Shown: positions 39,740 to 52,330 of the stretch, piece by piece
How positions within the stretch are numbered: position 1 is the first letter of the stretch
Layout of the letters: each line of letters begins with the position of its first letter
From: Cytospora piceicola
Lineage: Eukaryota; Ascomycota; Sordariomycetes; Diaporthales; Cytosporaceae
Assembly (NCBI GenBank): GCA_023375675.1
Contig: JALQBC010000026.1
Coordinates: 537,403 to 601,402, forward strand
Direction of reading: 5' to 3'
Length of the DNA: 64,000 nucleotides
Notes under the pieces: generated by a model
What the model was told of the DNA's origin: nothing
Databases searched by the model: none
The model's input: the letters and a program-made list of their open reading frames with translations, nothing else
Made by a program: the position numbers and the translations under genes

Positions 39740-41280
39740 TCGGTTTACGTATCCTTCTACTTTAATCGTTAACTTATTTAAATCGATTAGGCGTGCTAAA
39801 GCCTTATTTAACGATGCCTTTATTATTACGTTAGTTAAATTATCGTTACTGTTAATTTATTATATTTCGTAGATCTCTTACCTTTTATATAACTAACGTA
39901 GCGATATAATATCGATTATTAGCTGCTTTTCTTTTATTATATTTAGCTTAACTAAGCACTTATATAACGAGTATAAGTCTGTATAGATTATAAAAGAAAT
40001 CGTCGGAAGGTTTAGTTAATCGGTAATTATCTTTAAAATAGATAAAATTATAGTGTTAAGATCGAAGCCGTTAGTTATACTATAGATCTTTAATACTAAA
40101 ACGCTTTATATAATATACTTATACTTTATAAAAGACTAGTATAAAACGTTACTTTATATTCTGTATTATATACTATCGTTATTCTTCTCTTTATCGACGA
40201 AAACGATTATAAAGTCGATTTAAAAACTAAGATCTCGGTTATTTATAAAGAAACTATCGATAAAGACAGTTAATCTAGCTTTTATTAGATTTAAAGCGAT
40301 ATATTATAAACCTTTTTCGACGTTTTTTATTTACTATTTAAAGCGTTAATTTAATAGCTTATAGTTTTTTATATTTAGATTTTAAATTTAAACTACGATA
40401 GAAAGATTAAAGGCAGCTTCCGGCTAATAAATTAATACTAAATATACTTTATAAGTACGTTATTCGAGATATTTTTAAGTATAGTTAAACGCTTTTAAAT
40501 TAACCTTTTCGATCTTAACGCCTTATCTTTTTTATTTAACCTTAATAGATTTATTATTATATATTATTACTTTAGTATCGTTAAAATCGAAGGGAATACT
40601 TAACGAAAGCTTTAATTTAAGCTTATACTTAATCTTTACCTTTTAGATCTCTTTTTTTTCTATTATTAAAAAAGCTAAGGTTTCGAATATAAAAGTATTA
40701 TTAGTTTATATACCGATAATATTAAAAAAGTCTTTACCGCTAGCTATAATAAAAAATTAAAGGTTATATATAAATATATTTATACCGAGTTTTATATAAT
40801 AATACTTATAATATATCGTTTATTAGTATATACCTGCCTTAGCGATACTATAAAAAGGCTTTATAAGCTATATAATAATACTTAAAGGATACCGAGGCTT
40901 AAGTTCTTTCGGTAATATAGCTAAAATCGTTTATATTAGCTTTAATTTTAATTAAAGGTAAGCTTATATAATATTATAAAGCTTTATAATTATACTTATT
41001 CGGAGTAAAGATAAGACGAAAGCAGCGATAATACGTTAGCTAACTTTTTAAATCGTTAATAATTAAGTAAAGATATTTTTTTTATCGATATCGTTATACC
41101 TTTAAATAATAAAACGTAACTTCTTATATAGCTTTTTAGTTTTATTTTTAACCTTATAAACTATTTACGCCTTAAACAGGCGGTATAAGCTATAAACCTT
41201 TTAGTTAAACAGCTTGAAATAAAAAACGTTATAGCCGATAAAATCTATAATCTTTTTCGTATTAGACTTTTCGAAAGGCT
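39740..41280 (-). pseudogene. pol: Copia-2 reverse transcriptase and RNase H
   Basis: On the minus strand 41280-40700 reads as Copia reverse transcriptase: L-R-F-I-I-Q-R-Y-N-D-I, then I-L-A-I-L-P-K-E-L. 40130-39750 reads as RNase H: F-D-L-N-T-I-I, L-P-T-I-S-F-I-I-Y-T-D-L-Y-S-L-Y-K-C-L, then A-L-A-R-L-I-D-L-N-K-L near its C terminus. These blocks fit a Copia lineage that I recognise as widespread in fungi. Together they would copy element RNA into DNA. TGG and CAA codons have become stops, so the gene is inactive. Confidence 0.85.
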
Positions 41281-44200
41281 TACTAGGGCTAGTAATAATA
41301 CCGTTATAATATAGCTTTAAAGCTAACTTGTAGTTATCTTTTTCCTTTTAAGTAAAAAAAATAAGGGTAGCCGAGGTAGCTAGAGTAGCCGGAATAGTTA
41401 AAGTAGCTAGTTTAAGCTTATTCTTAAACCTAAAGGGCCGGCTACGTTTCCGTAGCTTTTATAGTTCGGTCTATACTAGAGCGATCGGCGGCTATAGCTC
41501 GGTTTACGCCGGACCGAGCGAAGGAAACACTTTAAAGGTCCGCGTTAAACCGAGTGAAAAAGATATTTTAAAGGTTTATATCGAGGTTTATACCGGACCG
41601 AGCGAAAAGGATACTTTAAAGGTTTATACCGAAGTTTATACCGGACCGAGCAAAAGAGATATTTTAAAGGTTATATCTTCGGAATTATTATAGAAATATA
41701 AGTAAACTAATATAAATCGAAATTTAATAAGTTTATTAAAAAGGTTTAATATAAAATCGTACCTATCGATAGTAAATAGCTTATATAAGCCTTACTAGCC
41801 TTTCTTTTCTTACTATATATATACCTTACTTTAAAAAGGTAAGGCTATTTAGTCGCTTATATTTAAACTATTTCGTATAACGATAACCTTATTAACTTAT
41901 TATTTTATAAAAAGCTTTTATAATACTTTTATAGCCTTTACGATTACCTTTATATATTATAGTATCGATAACGATAAAGGTAAATTAAAGTTTACTTAAA
42001 GGAAAGCGTTAAAGATAAGTAGTATAAGTACTAACTTATCCGGTCTTATTATATTATTAATAGCTTTAACGGCTATTTATAAGATAGTATCGGTATTAAA
42101 AATAGTTAAAAGCTTAGTATATAAAATTTTAAAAGTATAACGTAAAAAGCTATAATATTTTTTAACTTTTCCGACAGATTAGTAGGCCTTTATAAGTATT
42201 TATTTATATATAATTTTTATAATCTTAACTTCGTTTTAAAATTCTGTTAACGTAGAGTTAGTACCGGTATTATAAACTAATTAGTTAAAAGGTCTAAGAT
42301 ATATATTTATTTATATTATTTATAAAGCTTTTTATATATTTTTAGCGGATAATAAAGTTAAAACGTATATAGCTTAAAGAAACGTTAATAAGTCTATAGT
42401 ATAAAGTATTAGTTTTCCGAGTAAATATATAACGTTAATAATAAGTTTATAATTAAAGTTATAATTATCTTTTAAAGTAAATTTAAATTATTAAAAGGTA
42501 AAGCCTTTTATCTAATAATAATAGTAAAACTTTATAATAACTTTAAGAATTATAATATTAACTTTATAACCGGTATTTATTAATAGCCGGGATAATCGAT
42601 TAATAGTTAAATATTTAAAATAACGATAAAAATAACGTAGCTCTTTTTCTATAAAAAAGACGTCGGTATTTTACTTTAAAAAAAAGAACTATAAATAGCT
42701 TTACTTCCGGATAATAAGAATAGCTTTCTCTTTACTTTATTTATCGACCTTTATTAACTTATTTATAGTATTTCGAAAGAAAACGCTTAATTTATTTATA
42801 TCTTAAATATATAAAAGAAACGGTATAAGTATATTAACGATATAAAAAGTTATAGCTTCGATAAGTAGGCCGATATCGATAATACTAAAAGAAGATAGTT
42901 ATACCTTTTAGTTAAATTTAATAATAGCCTTACTAACCTTAGTTTTATCTATTTCTATTAAAGGATCTTTACGTTAAAAAGTAAAGTATTAGTTATAGCT
43001 TATAGTTAAGAATTTTACCGTTTTAGTATTAAAGATAATACTTTAAAACTTTAGCTTTAAATAATGTTTTTAACAGGTAAACTATAAAGCTAAGACGATA
43101 ATATCTTTATATCCGGCTTTACTATCGTTATTATTAGAAATAGTATAAAAGAAAGCTATGTTTATTAGTTAATATATAGCCTTTTTATTTTCGAAAACGT
43201 TAACTTTACCGTTATCGTTATTATCTTATTCGGCTAAGCTATCGATACTATAGATAGCTTTATAGCCTTTATAGTTAATTAGAAAAGCTACGAAGCTTTT
43301 TTTTATAACCGATTTACTATAGTATTTATATAATATTAAGTATTAGTTCCGGGAACGTTATTTCTTTTTTAAAGTATATTTTATAAACTAATAGTCTTTT
43401 TAGTTATAAATAAAATACTTTTTCTTTTTATATAGTTACCGGTGTTTATTATCTTAATAGTTATTATAAAAAGTCTTTTTATAAAAGCCGGAACTGTTTT
43501 TTCGGAAGTCGGAATTTCTTTATTAACGGTTATTATTATATCGACAGTCGAGGTAATAAGCTTTATCGTTAGGTTATTTTTAAATAAAGTAGTCGCCGGT
43601 ATTATTCTTTTATTTAAAGGATAACTCGAAAAATAAACAGAAGTCTTAGAAAAGCTTCTTATAAAGAATAATAGGTATATAAAAGGCGTACTCGAACTTA
43701 GCTACTCCTTTATATATTCGAAGGACCGTTATCTTTAAAATCTCGTCGTTAGTATAATAAAGGCCGAGGGTATATTAGTAAAGTTAAAGTTTATTTAATA
43801 TAAAACGTAAGACCTTATAAAGGCTTTTATCGACGTTATTTTTATCGTTTTAAAGGCTATTAAACGTTATACTAGTTTAATTATTATAATACTACTAGTA
43901 ATTTATATCGGTTTTAAAGTAAGTTTTTAGCTTTTTATATACCGTAGTAAAATTATCTGTTATACCGATATAGTAAATATAGTAAGTTTCGGCTTTTTTA
44001 GTAAAAATTCGAAAAAGTATAATATAAAACTAGTTCGGCTAAATACTGCTATAGTAATAGAGATTTATAAAAATCCTTAGCTTATTATTTAATAAATTAT
44101 AAAGCTTTTTAGTCTACTTCTTATTCTTATCTTAAGCTTTTAAGAAAGCTATAATCTTCTTTAGTTTTAATATACGGTTAAGTACTTAATAAGGAAAGAG

Positions 44201-45280
44201 AGTTTTATAAAGGTTATAAGGCAGCTTATAAAAGTATTTAAAAACCGGAAGATATATAGCTTTTTATTAATAATATAGTATACCGGTCGGTATATATAAC
44301 TATAAAAGAGGAAAGTTTAGATAATTCTAAAGTTAATCCTATAATATAATAAATTATACTAAGCTTTAAAACCCTATTAATAGCTTTATATCTTATAGTA
44401 GCGGCGATAGTTACGTTCTCGATTATAACGAAGGCTTAAAGGGAAGAGAAAGTAACGGTATATAATATAACGATCGTCGTTCTTATTCTTTTCCGAAAGG
44501 TAAAACCGCCGACGATTTATCTTTCTCGATAAACGGTATTACGTTATTACTATTATCTTTAAACTAAAAGAGAAAAGAGTTATAACTACTACTTATAAAA
44601 GGCTTTAGCTACTTTTTTACTTTATTAATAATAGCTTATCTCGCTTACTACTTTACCTTTATACCGGAAAGGAACTATTTTGTTTTTATTTTATTTTTTA
44701 ACTATACTAATAGCTCCTTTCTTATTATAATATCCGGTAGTTAAATAATAAAATAGCTTTTATATAAACTTATATAAATCTCTTATTTTTTTAAAAAAGT
44801 TTTTATTTTATATCGTTAAGTAAAGATAATTAATTTAAATATACCTTTATTCTAACCTTTAAAGTCTTTTTAAAAGTCTGTTAGTAAATATTTACCGGTA
44901 ACGTTTATTTAATAAAGATTTTTGATAATATATACAGTAAAAGTCGTTATATTAACCTTATTAAGTATATCTTTACTTATAAAGGTATTTTATAGTTTTA
45001 GATCGACGTATATATATTAGCTTTAAAGAACTTACGATACCTTTATTAAGCTATCGAAGTATTCTTATAAAGGGTAAAGGCTGTCGGCTTTATCCTTATT
45101 AAAGGCTATCGCAAAGTTATAGTAATTATAATCGAAGTATATAGAGAAAAAGACGTTCTTATACTATACTTTTCCGACTAATTATTAGTACGTTTAAACT
45201 ATTTACTTATAAGTAGTAATCGCTTAAAATTACTATATAATAGCTTAACTTTTACTAGCCTTCTTATTTATATAACTAAC
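41281..45280 (-). pseudogene. Copia-2 gag, protease and integrase region
   Basis: By Copia gene order the remaining upstream part of the minus-strand polyprotein must lie here: integrase at about 42000-43400, and protease and gag at about 43400-45280. I could not fix catalytic residues. A plus-strand frame at 43442-43624 is antisense. A low-complexity stretch at 41470-41690 has three imperfect copies of a unit around 'ccggaccgagcgaaa', about 60 bp apart, suggesting an acidic or Ser-rich linker between integrase and reverse transcriptase. Confidence 0.6.
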
Positions 45281-45928
45281 GTCGAAGAGGTTTATAAGGA
45301 AAGGGTTTATCGCGAAGTAGGGTTTTTAAAGGAGGATCTTATAAGGTTTCGAGAAGCGAGGAAAAATCGTAAGTACAGTTGTAAAGGAAGGGAAGGTTAT
45401 AAAGGTTATAAAGGTTGTAATCGTAAGGGAGGTTTATTATAAAGTTGTAAAGTAAAGGTATAAAGGGAAGGTTTATAATCGTTATAAAGAAAGGTTATAA
45501 TAGAAGGTTATTCTTAATAGAAGAAATAACAGGCTAAGAAAGTATATAGGTTTTACCTTAAAGGAAGTTTATAGTATAGAATAGGTATACGGTTTCGTTC
45601 GGAAGGAAAGTTTATAGTATAAGGAAGTTTTAAAAGTGTTATATAATAGTATATACTAGTAAGTTACAAGGTAGTTTTCTAAATAAACACATTGCCGTTA
45701 GATTAGTTTAAAAAGGCCTTATAAGAGTTTATCGGTTAATATTAACTACTTTTTAAAGGTTAGCTATACTTAAATAACTGTAAATAGCCTTAATCTTAAC
45801 GCAGATCTCGCGACTTAGAATATAACGAACAGCCTGTAAAGGAGCCTTAATCGTTATAGAATAATCGTAAGAAAAATCTGCCTCTTTTAACCTTACTATT
45901 AAAGGTTACCTATATAACTACTAATCAG
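45281..45928 (-). other. Copia-2 5' leader, purine-rich on plus strand
   Basis: On the plus strand this stretch is strongly purine-biased (GGAAGG and AAAGGTTATAAAGG runs at 45300-45620) and keeps TG in several places. It lies between the 5' LTR and gag of a minus-strand element, so it is probably leader or the pyrimidine-rich start of gag. The primer binding site should abut 45928 but was not identified. Confidence 0.55.
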
Positions 45929-46121
45929 TGTTAGTAAGGCTTAAAGTAATATAAATACGATCGATCGTTCTATTAGCTTATAGTTATATATATATGTTTA
46001 TATTTAAAGCTATTTACAGGCCTAGTATAGAAACCTATCTATAGGCTAGGCGGCTTAATAATTCTGCCGCCTTACCGAGGCGGTAAGCTTAACCGCCTGC
46101 CTAATTAGATAGCGTTCTACA
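45929..46121 (-). repeat. 5' LTR of Copia-2
   Basis: 193 bp, TGTTAGTAAGG to GCGTTCTACA, followed by CTTAT. It is the same length as the left LTR and differs mainly at C/T and G/A positions. Confidence 0.92.
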
Positions 46122-46142
46122 CTTATCCTCCTTATCTTTAAC

Positions 46143-46600
46143 TATAGTAATTACAGTATAACCTTTATAAAAGTACTTATTATAACCGATAAGGTTTATA
46201 TTATTAGTAGAATATATATATATAAAATAAATAATATTCTGAGCTTTTTCTTTACGATAATTAAAAGGTAATAAAACTTATTATAAGAATAATACTTAAA
46301 TTAATAATTAAAGACTAGCTATAAACTATTTAAAAAGTAATACCCTTTTATCTTTATATATCTAACTCTTTAGTTATAAGCTTAAGGTATTTATAATAAA
46401 AGTACTATAAGCTCCTTTTACTTACTATACTTATAAGTTAAGTATTATAAGTATTATAACCTTAACCTTAATAAGTTACTTTAATTAGCTAGAACTTCTT
46501 TATAAAGATTCTGTTTATTCTAATATACCGGCCTTATTTAAGTTATATATAACTTCTTAACTATATAACCTTTTTAATACCTTAACTTTAAGTTATAATA
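46143..46600 (-). repeat. 3' LTR of Gypsy-A copy 3
   Basis: 458 bp, TATAGTAATTACAG to TTATAATA, the same subtype as copy 1. Confidence 0.88.
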
Positions 46601-46619
46601 TTATCTTTTCTCTTTATCG

Positions 46620-47235
46620 GTTTTTATCTTTAAAGACTTATAAGTTATTTTCTTTTATTAGCTATATATATTTATACTTTCTTAATTTATTATATTTAAT
46701 AACGTTAAAAAGCTTTATTTTAAAAAAAACTATAAACTGTTTAATTTTTACTATTAAAGTTTATAAAAACAGTTTTAAAATACTACTTTATTCTTATTAT
46801 CGTTTTTAATATATTTTTTATATTATAAATCTTACTTATTTAAAATATAGTAAATATATTTATTAAGGTTATATTTATAATATAGTTAAATTTTCTTTTA
46901 TTACTTTTAACTATATCTTATTAAAAACCGAATAAATTAAAACTAAAAAGAAAAAAACTAAAAAGTAACTAACTATCTTTATTATATATATCGCTTATTT
47001 ATTAAAATAGCGTCGTTAGCTTTATAAACGTAATAAAGAAATAGTATATTATAGTTTTAAAAGTTTTAATAAAATAGATTATATAAAGACTAAAAAGGCT
47101 TATTAAACTAATTTAAATATAAAAGAACCTTATATTATTCTTAAAATAACTAATAATAACTTTAATTAAAATATAATAGATTTAATTAGTATTAAAATAA
47201 AGTTATTAAAATTTAAAATAAATATTAGTTTTAGT
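46620..47235 (+). pseudogene. Antisense Gypsy-A frame, badly decayed copy
   Basis: Aligns with 27000-27650 of copy 2. The coiled-coil stretch and the final block (I-S-F-S-S-I-F) are still visible, but TG, CA and most CG have been lost and stops are dense. It shows the frame is a regular part of the family, not something peculiar to copy 2. Confidence 0.7.
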
Positions 47236-47269
47236 TCGATATTTAATTAAAAGAATAAGTTATTTATAT

Positions 47270-48602
47270 TTTTTATTAATAATTAGTTTATTTAGCTTAT
47301 TAACTAGTTATTATATTATCTTTTTATTAGTTTAGTTTTATAATAACTAATATTAATCTTTTATAACTAATATTAATTCTTTATAACTTATATCGATCTT
47401 TTATAATTAATATCAATCTTTTATAACTAGTATTAATTCTTTTTATTAATTATATTAGTTATAACTAGTAACGTTTTAAGTTTATTATTTAGTTATTTTA
47501 ACTAGTTTAGTTACTAGCTTAACTAGTTTAGTTTTATTATTAGTAGTCTTTTTATATTAATTAATTAATATTCTATAGTATTTTAAGTTTTTTATTAGTT
47601 TTTATATATTCTTTAACTAATTATAGCCTTTTTATTTAACTAAGAATTTTATTTATTTATTAGTTTATTATTTATTTAATATTTAATTTACTTTATACTT
47701 TTATATTTTATAATTAAGTTTAACTTTTTTATTAAGTTTTATATTTTTATATACTAGTTTAAGTAATAAAATATAAAAAACTAAGTATATTTTTATTTTT
47801 AAAAGTAATAAAAGTTTATAGTTAACGTTTAAAAGCTTTTTAATAATTTTAAATACTTTAAGTTTTTTAAAATTAAGTTTTTTATTAAGTTTTTTTATTT
47901 TAATATTTTTATATAATAAATAAACCTTATCTTCCTTTTTTAAAAGTAGTACTTTTAATTATTCTTAATTATAGTATTTTAATATTTATTAATAAATAAA
48001 TAAAAGTTTTTTTAAAATATATTTATATAATTTATAAATCTTATTTATATATTTTATTACTTTTATATTATCTTTTTTAAATAATAGTTTTTTATAAACT
48101 TTAAAGTTATACTTATAGTTAGTATAAAATAATAATATTTCTATTATACTTATATTTATATTATTATAAGTAATTTATATTAATAGTAAAAGATTAACTT
48201 AATTATTTTACTTATAGTTAATATAACTTTTAAAATAAGCTTTAATTATTTAATTAAACTATTTTATTTATTTATTTATTTATAAGTAAAAAGCTATTAA
48301 AAGCTTATATTTCACTTTTAACTTACTTATAAGTTTTTATTAAAAGTAAAAAGTAAACTTAATATTATAGTTTATAATTAGTTTCTTTAATAATTTATAT
48401 TAGTTAATAATATTTTATAAAAACATATATATTAATTCTTTTATAATTAAAGATTTTTAATAAAGTAGAAAGTAAGTGTATTTAATAAATTTATTTATTA
48501 TAATTAAAATATTATTATATAATACTTTAGTTATTAATTCTTTAAATTTAAGTAGTTTAATAATAAAGTTTATAATAACTAATTTCTATAGTTTTATTAT
48601 AA
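47270..48602 (-). pseudogene. pol: Gypsy-A copy 3, end of pol
   Basis: Matches 27690-29055 of copy 2: decayed ACTAGT cluster, then the C-terminal end of the integrase region. It is interrupted at 48610 by the hAT. The frame at 48476-48769 on the plus strand runs across that junction and is not a gene. Confidence 0.72.
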
Positions 48603-48621
48603 CTAATAAACAGAGTTATAA

Positions 48622-48780
48622 CTATATTTTTATATTTTATATTTATATTTTTAAAAATATAAAAATATTTATATTTTATATTTATATTTCTAAACCTTTA
48701 TATTTGTATTTATATTTATTTTTAAACCTTTATATTTTATATTTTTATATTTCTAATATAAAAATATAAATATAATACTA
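48622..48780 (+). repeat. Left subterminal repeats of hAT
   Basis: Clustered TATTTTTATATTT and AATATAAAAATAT motifs in both orientations, echoed at 50520-50620, 50760-50820 and 57240-57778. Such subterminal motifs are typical binding sites for hAT transposases. Confidence 0.75.
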
Positions 48781-49464
48781 AATTTATAAAGAATAATATT
48801 AATATTAATACTAATAGTAATATCTTTACTAATACTATTAGTCTTAATATTAATAACTTTAAAAGGAATAGTTTAAAGTAACTTTTAATTAAATTTAAAG
48901 TTTTATAATTAAATATAACTTATATAACTATATTTAACTACTTTTAAGTAATTAAAATAATATATAATAAAAACCTTTTAATAACTTATATATTTAATTA
49001 ATCTTTAACTATATATAATAATTATATTAACTCTTTTAAGTCGTTTATATATTCGTTAAATAATATAATTATATATTTAAACGGTATATTAATAGGCTTA
49101 AATTATAAGGGTAATAAAGGGTGTGTTTTAAAATTTAATATATATATTTATATTATTTTTTTATCGAGTATTTTACTTAGTTATACTCGAAGGCCTTTAT
49201 AAATTTAATAAGTTTCGAATAGCTGATTTTTAACGCTTTTAACCTTTTTATTATAATTATAAATTTTAAACCGATAAGGCGAACTTAATTTAATTCGAAG
49301 GTATATAAAAATAGATTTAATAATAGTAAGGTTAAAAGTAGTAACTTCTTTAAAAAGATCTATTTTATTTTATATATAATAGAATAGATAAATACTTTAA
49401 AGCTTAAAAATTAAAATAGAATTTATATAATTATATAGAAATAGAATTTATAAAATACTTAAAA
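48781..49464. other. AT-rich hAT interior, nothing recognised
   Basis: Heavily mutated. 49050-49300 is slightly richer in CG and includes 'gggtgtgtttt' with surviving TG, but no coherent frame was found on either strand. Confidence 0.5.
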
Positions 49465-49489
49465 GTGCTTTTATATTCTATTATAATTC

Positions 49490-49752
49490 TTAAACGTATT
49501 ATTAATAATAGTAATAATACTAAATATACTACTAATAATAGTAATAATAATAGTAATAGTAATAGCTATATTACTAATAATAGTAATAATAATAGCTATA
49601 ATACTAATAATAGTATTAATAGTAGTACTAGTAGTAATAGTAGTAATAGTAGTAATAGTAGTAGTAATAATAGTAATAGTAGTAATAGTAGTAGTAATAG
49701 TAGTAATAGTAGTAATAGTAGTAGTAATAGTAATAGTAATATTAATATATAA
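49490..49752 (+). repeat. AGT/AAT trinucleotide array
   Basis: AGTAAT and AGTAGTAAT repeats. Translated it gives a Ser/Asn run, which is a property of the repeat and not evidence of a protein. Confidence 0.93.
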
Positions 49753-49804
49753 AGTTATTCTTTTAAGCTTAAGTTTATTTTATAGACTTTAACACCGTTA
49801 ATAA

Positions 49805-50310
49805 TTTAAAATATTTAAGGTTATTCTCTTTAAAATAAATGTTTTTAACGAAGTTACCTTTACTACTCCTACTATTATTAATAGTATTATTACTTAATCT
49901 ACCTTTTTACCTAGATCGTTAAATTATATTTAAGCCCGTCGATATAATTTAACTATATATTACGCCTAGCTATAGTTATACAAAGCCTGTAGAATTTATA
50001 ATAAATTCTATTCAGAATTCGGCTTTAGGTTTTATAATATTTTAAGAGAATATTATCGAAATAATAACGAAGAACACCCTTTATTACCTTTTAAAGGGGA
50101 GGAAATATCTATTACAGATTATTTTATATACGAAATGTTTAAATAGTATATATAGAATATAAAAGCTATTAAAAGAAAGCTTTATTCTATATAAAAGCTT
50201 TTAAGTAAGTTATTTATTTCTTTAATTAAAGTTTATTTACTAATAATACTAGTACGTTTAAATAGGTAAATAGGGCTAGTTTAGTTATTAGTAGTTAATA
50301 TTACTTAAAG
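49805..50310 (+). pseudogene. Unrecognised frame inside the hAT
   Basis: One plus-strand frame stays open from about 49805 to 50310 if TAA/TAG are read as Gln. It has a varied, protein-like composition: Y-K-A-C-R-I-Y-N-K-F-Y, F-R-F-Y-N-I-L-R-E-Y-Y, then E-E-H-P-L-L-P-F-K-G-E-E near 50075-50110. CA and TG are present (for example AAGAACACCC and GAAATG), so mutation has been milder than around it. I do not recognise the family. It precedes the zinc-finger frame and may be part of the transposon's own gene set, a captured fragment or an older nested element. Start and end are not defined. Confidence 0.45.
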
Positions 50311-50519
50311 TTATATAATATATATAAATATAAATATAAACCTTTAAAAATAAAACCTATATAAAAGGAAGACTTAAGAAGTAAAAAACCTTAATATTAG
50401 TATTAACTTATAATTAAGGTTATTTAAATCTAAGGTTAATAAGAGTTAGACTATTATTAATACTATAAATATAATTTTATTAACTTTTAATATTAACGTT
50501 TATTAAGGTTTATATTTTA
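50311..50519. other. AT-rich spacer in hAT
   Basis: No gene or repeat recognised; an AT dinucleotide-rich piece lies at 50300-50340. Confidence 0.5.
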
Positions 50520-50822
50520 GTATTTTAGTATCTTTATATTTTTGTATTTTTATATTTTTGTATTTTTGTATTTTTGTATTTTTGTATTTTTATATTTTTG
50601 TATTTTTGTATTTCTAATACAGAAATATAAGCTATATAAAAGGAAACTTATAACCTTTATATTAATAGTTAAGGTTAATAATAGTAATACTATTAGTAGT
50701 ACTGTTATTAATACTATATATATAATCTTAATGCTTTTTAATATTAACGTTATTTAAGTTTTGTATTTTGTATTTTTGTATTTCTAATACAGAAATACAA
50801 AAATACAGAAATACAGAAATAA
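50520..50822. repeat. Internal TTTTTGTA repeat pairs in hAT
   Basis: Two clusters of TATTTTTGTA repeats. The cluster at 50759-50822 is followed directly by its reverse complement (AATACAGAAATAC), so it can form a hairpin around CTAATAC. They resemble the subterminal motifs but keep TG and CA, so they may show the unmutated form (TTTGTA). The frame at 50542-50757 is a translation of this repeat. Confidence 0.8.
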
Positions 50823-50889
50823 AAAGTTAAAAAGAAAACGATATACAATTAAGTTTAATAAATATAAATATACCTTAATAAATATCTTA

Positions 50890-51430
50890 ATAGTAACTAT
50901 ATAAGTAATAATAGTAATAATAAATTAATAATAAAAGTAATAAACTTAATAATAGTAGTAATAATAATAATAGTAATAGTAATAAAAGTAATAAAAGTAG
51001 TAATAGTAGTAATAGTAGTAATAATAGTAATAGTAGTAATAATAGTAATAGTAGTAATAGTAGTAATAGTAGTAATAGTAGTAATAGTAGTAATAGTAGT
51101 AATAGTAATTAAAGTAGTAAAAGTAATAAAAGTAATAAAAGTAATAAAAGTAGTAATAGTAGTAGTAATAGTAGTAGTAATAGTAGTAGTAATAGTAGTA
51201 ATAGTAGTAATAGTAATAATAGTAGTAGTAATAGTAGTAATAGTAATAATAGTAATAAAAGTAGTAAAAGTAGTAATAGTAGTACTAGTAGTAATAGTAG
51301 TAATAATAGTAATAATAGTAATAATAATAGTAATAAGAGTAATAATAATAGTAATAGTAAAAATAGTAAAAGTAGTAATAGTAGTAATAATAATAGTAAT
51401 AATAGTAGTAATAATACTAATAGTAATCGT
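50890..51430 (+). repeat. AGT/AAT trinucleotide array, left of cargo
   Basis: More than 500 bp of AGTAAT, AGTAGTAAT and AGTAAA repeats on the plus strand. Its reverse complement is found on the other side of the RIP-poor segment, at 52495-53340. Confidence 0.95.
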
Positions 51431-51511
51431 AGCTATATAATTAATAATACAATAGGAGAAAAATAAATCTTTAGCTTTTTCTTAAGGCTATTATACCTAA
51501 TTTCCCTTGTA

Positions 51512-52330
51512 TTAACGTTTACTGTGGATTTGAATTGCTCGAATGTAAGTAAAAACCTTCTCGTATTTAAAGCAAACAAATCTACCTTTCTTTAAAGGGC
51601 GTTTACCCTTCTTTATAGCCTATTAAACGTTAGTTAATATATTTAAAATAGGGTTAATATATATACTAACCTTAATAGTAGGCTGCGAGGAAGAAGAAGA
51701 AAGTAGAGGGGAAGGTAGAGAGTTAAGTAAGGTTGATTCTTTAAAGGAAACTAAAGGGCTAAACGAAATAAATTCGTTAAAGCCTTCGAGGTTAGAGATA
51801 GTAGTAAAGTTAGTACTAGTCTTTATAAGGCCTTAAATAAATTTAATAAATAAAAACGTTAAAAGAAAAATAAAACTTATAGAAAACTCGTTAAAATTAA
51901 ACGAGTTAAAATTAAAAGGAGAATCTTATTTTATATTAATTTTAATATAGTATTAGTAGTAATAATTAAGGTTACTAACCTAAAGGGAAAGCTGAGTTTT
52001 AAAGGTAGCTAGTTAAGTTAAAATAAGCTATAGCTTATTTTAAATATCTCGAATCTCTTCGAGAGGGGTAGGGAAGGCTAGAAGGCCTTCTGAGTTTAGT
52101 TGACTTTTTATAATAGAAGAAGAGTGTTCTCTTATTTGTGCTATAGATAGCTGTAAAGAAGAAGAGCAGATTTAGTAACTATTAGAAGGGAAAAAAAGTA
52201 GATTTAAATATTTATTCTCTTCTTTCTTATTTTTTCCCTTACTTTAAGTAAACGTTATTCCTGAAATACACCTTAAACAGTGTAGTTCCTGCCTTTACAG
52301 TGGTTGAAAGCTTAGGGATAAAAGTGAAAA
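51512..52330 (-). pseudogene. RIP-poor C2H2 zinc-finger gene in hAT
   Basis: On the minus strand one frame runs from the 3' splice site at 52150 to TAA 51514-51512, broken only by a few stops explained by CAA/CAG-to-TAA/TAG change. It begins L-Q-L-S-I-A-Q-I-R-E-H, continues with G-L-L-A-F-P-T-P-L-E-E-I, passes a Ser/Pro-rich part (51640-51780) and ends with F-V-C-F-K-Y-E-K-V-F-T...H-S-K-R. This is a C2H2 finger C-x2-C-x12-H whose second Cys is now Tyr (TGC to TAC). The last His could be the TAC two codons after the TAA (H-x4-H), so the real end may lie further on. An intron is seen at 52151-52242. Upstream exons are uncertain, since no ATG remains. The product would bind nucleic acid; its role is unknown. 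Confidence 0.62.
52151..52242 (-). other. Spliceosomal intron in the zinc-finger gene
   Basis: Minus strand: 5' site GTAAGG, branch-like TTACTAAAT about 20 nt before the end, pyrimidine-rich TCTTCTTCTT, 3' site TTTACAG. The 92-bp length is usual for filamentous fungi. These elements together support a real gene, not chance openness. Confidence 0.68.

Larger units (their letters stand above)
39309..46121 (-). mobile_element. Copia-2 LTR retrotransposon, complete structure
   Basis: A 6.8-kb element with two 193-bp LTRs and identical five-base duplications CTTAT (39304-39308 and 46122-46126). RNase H and reverse transcriptase motifs are on the minus strand, RNase H nearest the left LTR, so the right LTR is the 5' one. 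It inserted in the short stretch between Copia-1 and Gypsy-A copy 3. CG is relatively frequent and the frames are readable, so it is less decayed than Gypsy-A copies 1 and 3. Confidence 0.93.

Noticed and set aside
43442..43624. Hydrophobic plus-strand frame that could suggest a membrane protein
   Set aside because: Antisense to Copia-2 polyprotein; the Ile/Val/Leu richness follows from base composition.
48476..48769. Plus-strand frame of 97 codons
   Set aside because: Crosses the junction between Gypsy-A copy 3 and the hAT subterminal repeats, so it cannot be an inherited gene.
49465..49752. Ser/Asn-rich protein of 95 codons
   Set aside because: Direct translation of an AGT/AAT microsatellite; no other protein feature.
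50542..50757. Phe/Tyr/Val repeat protein of 71 codons
   Set aside because: Translation of TTTTTGTA repeats inside the hAT.
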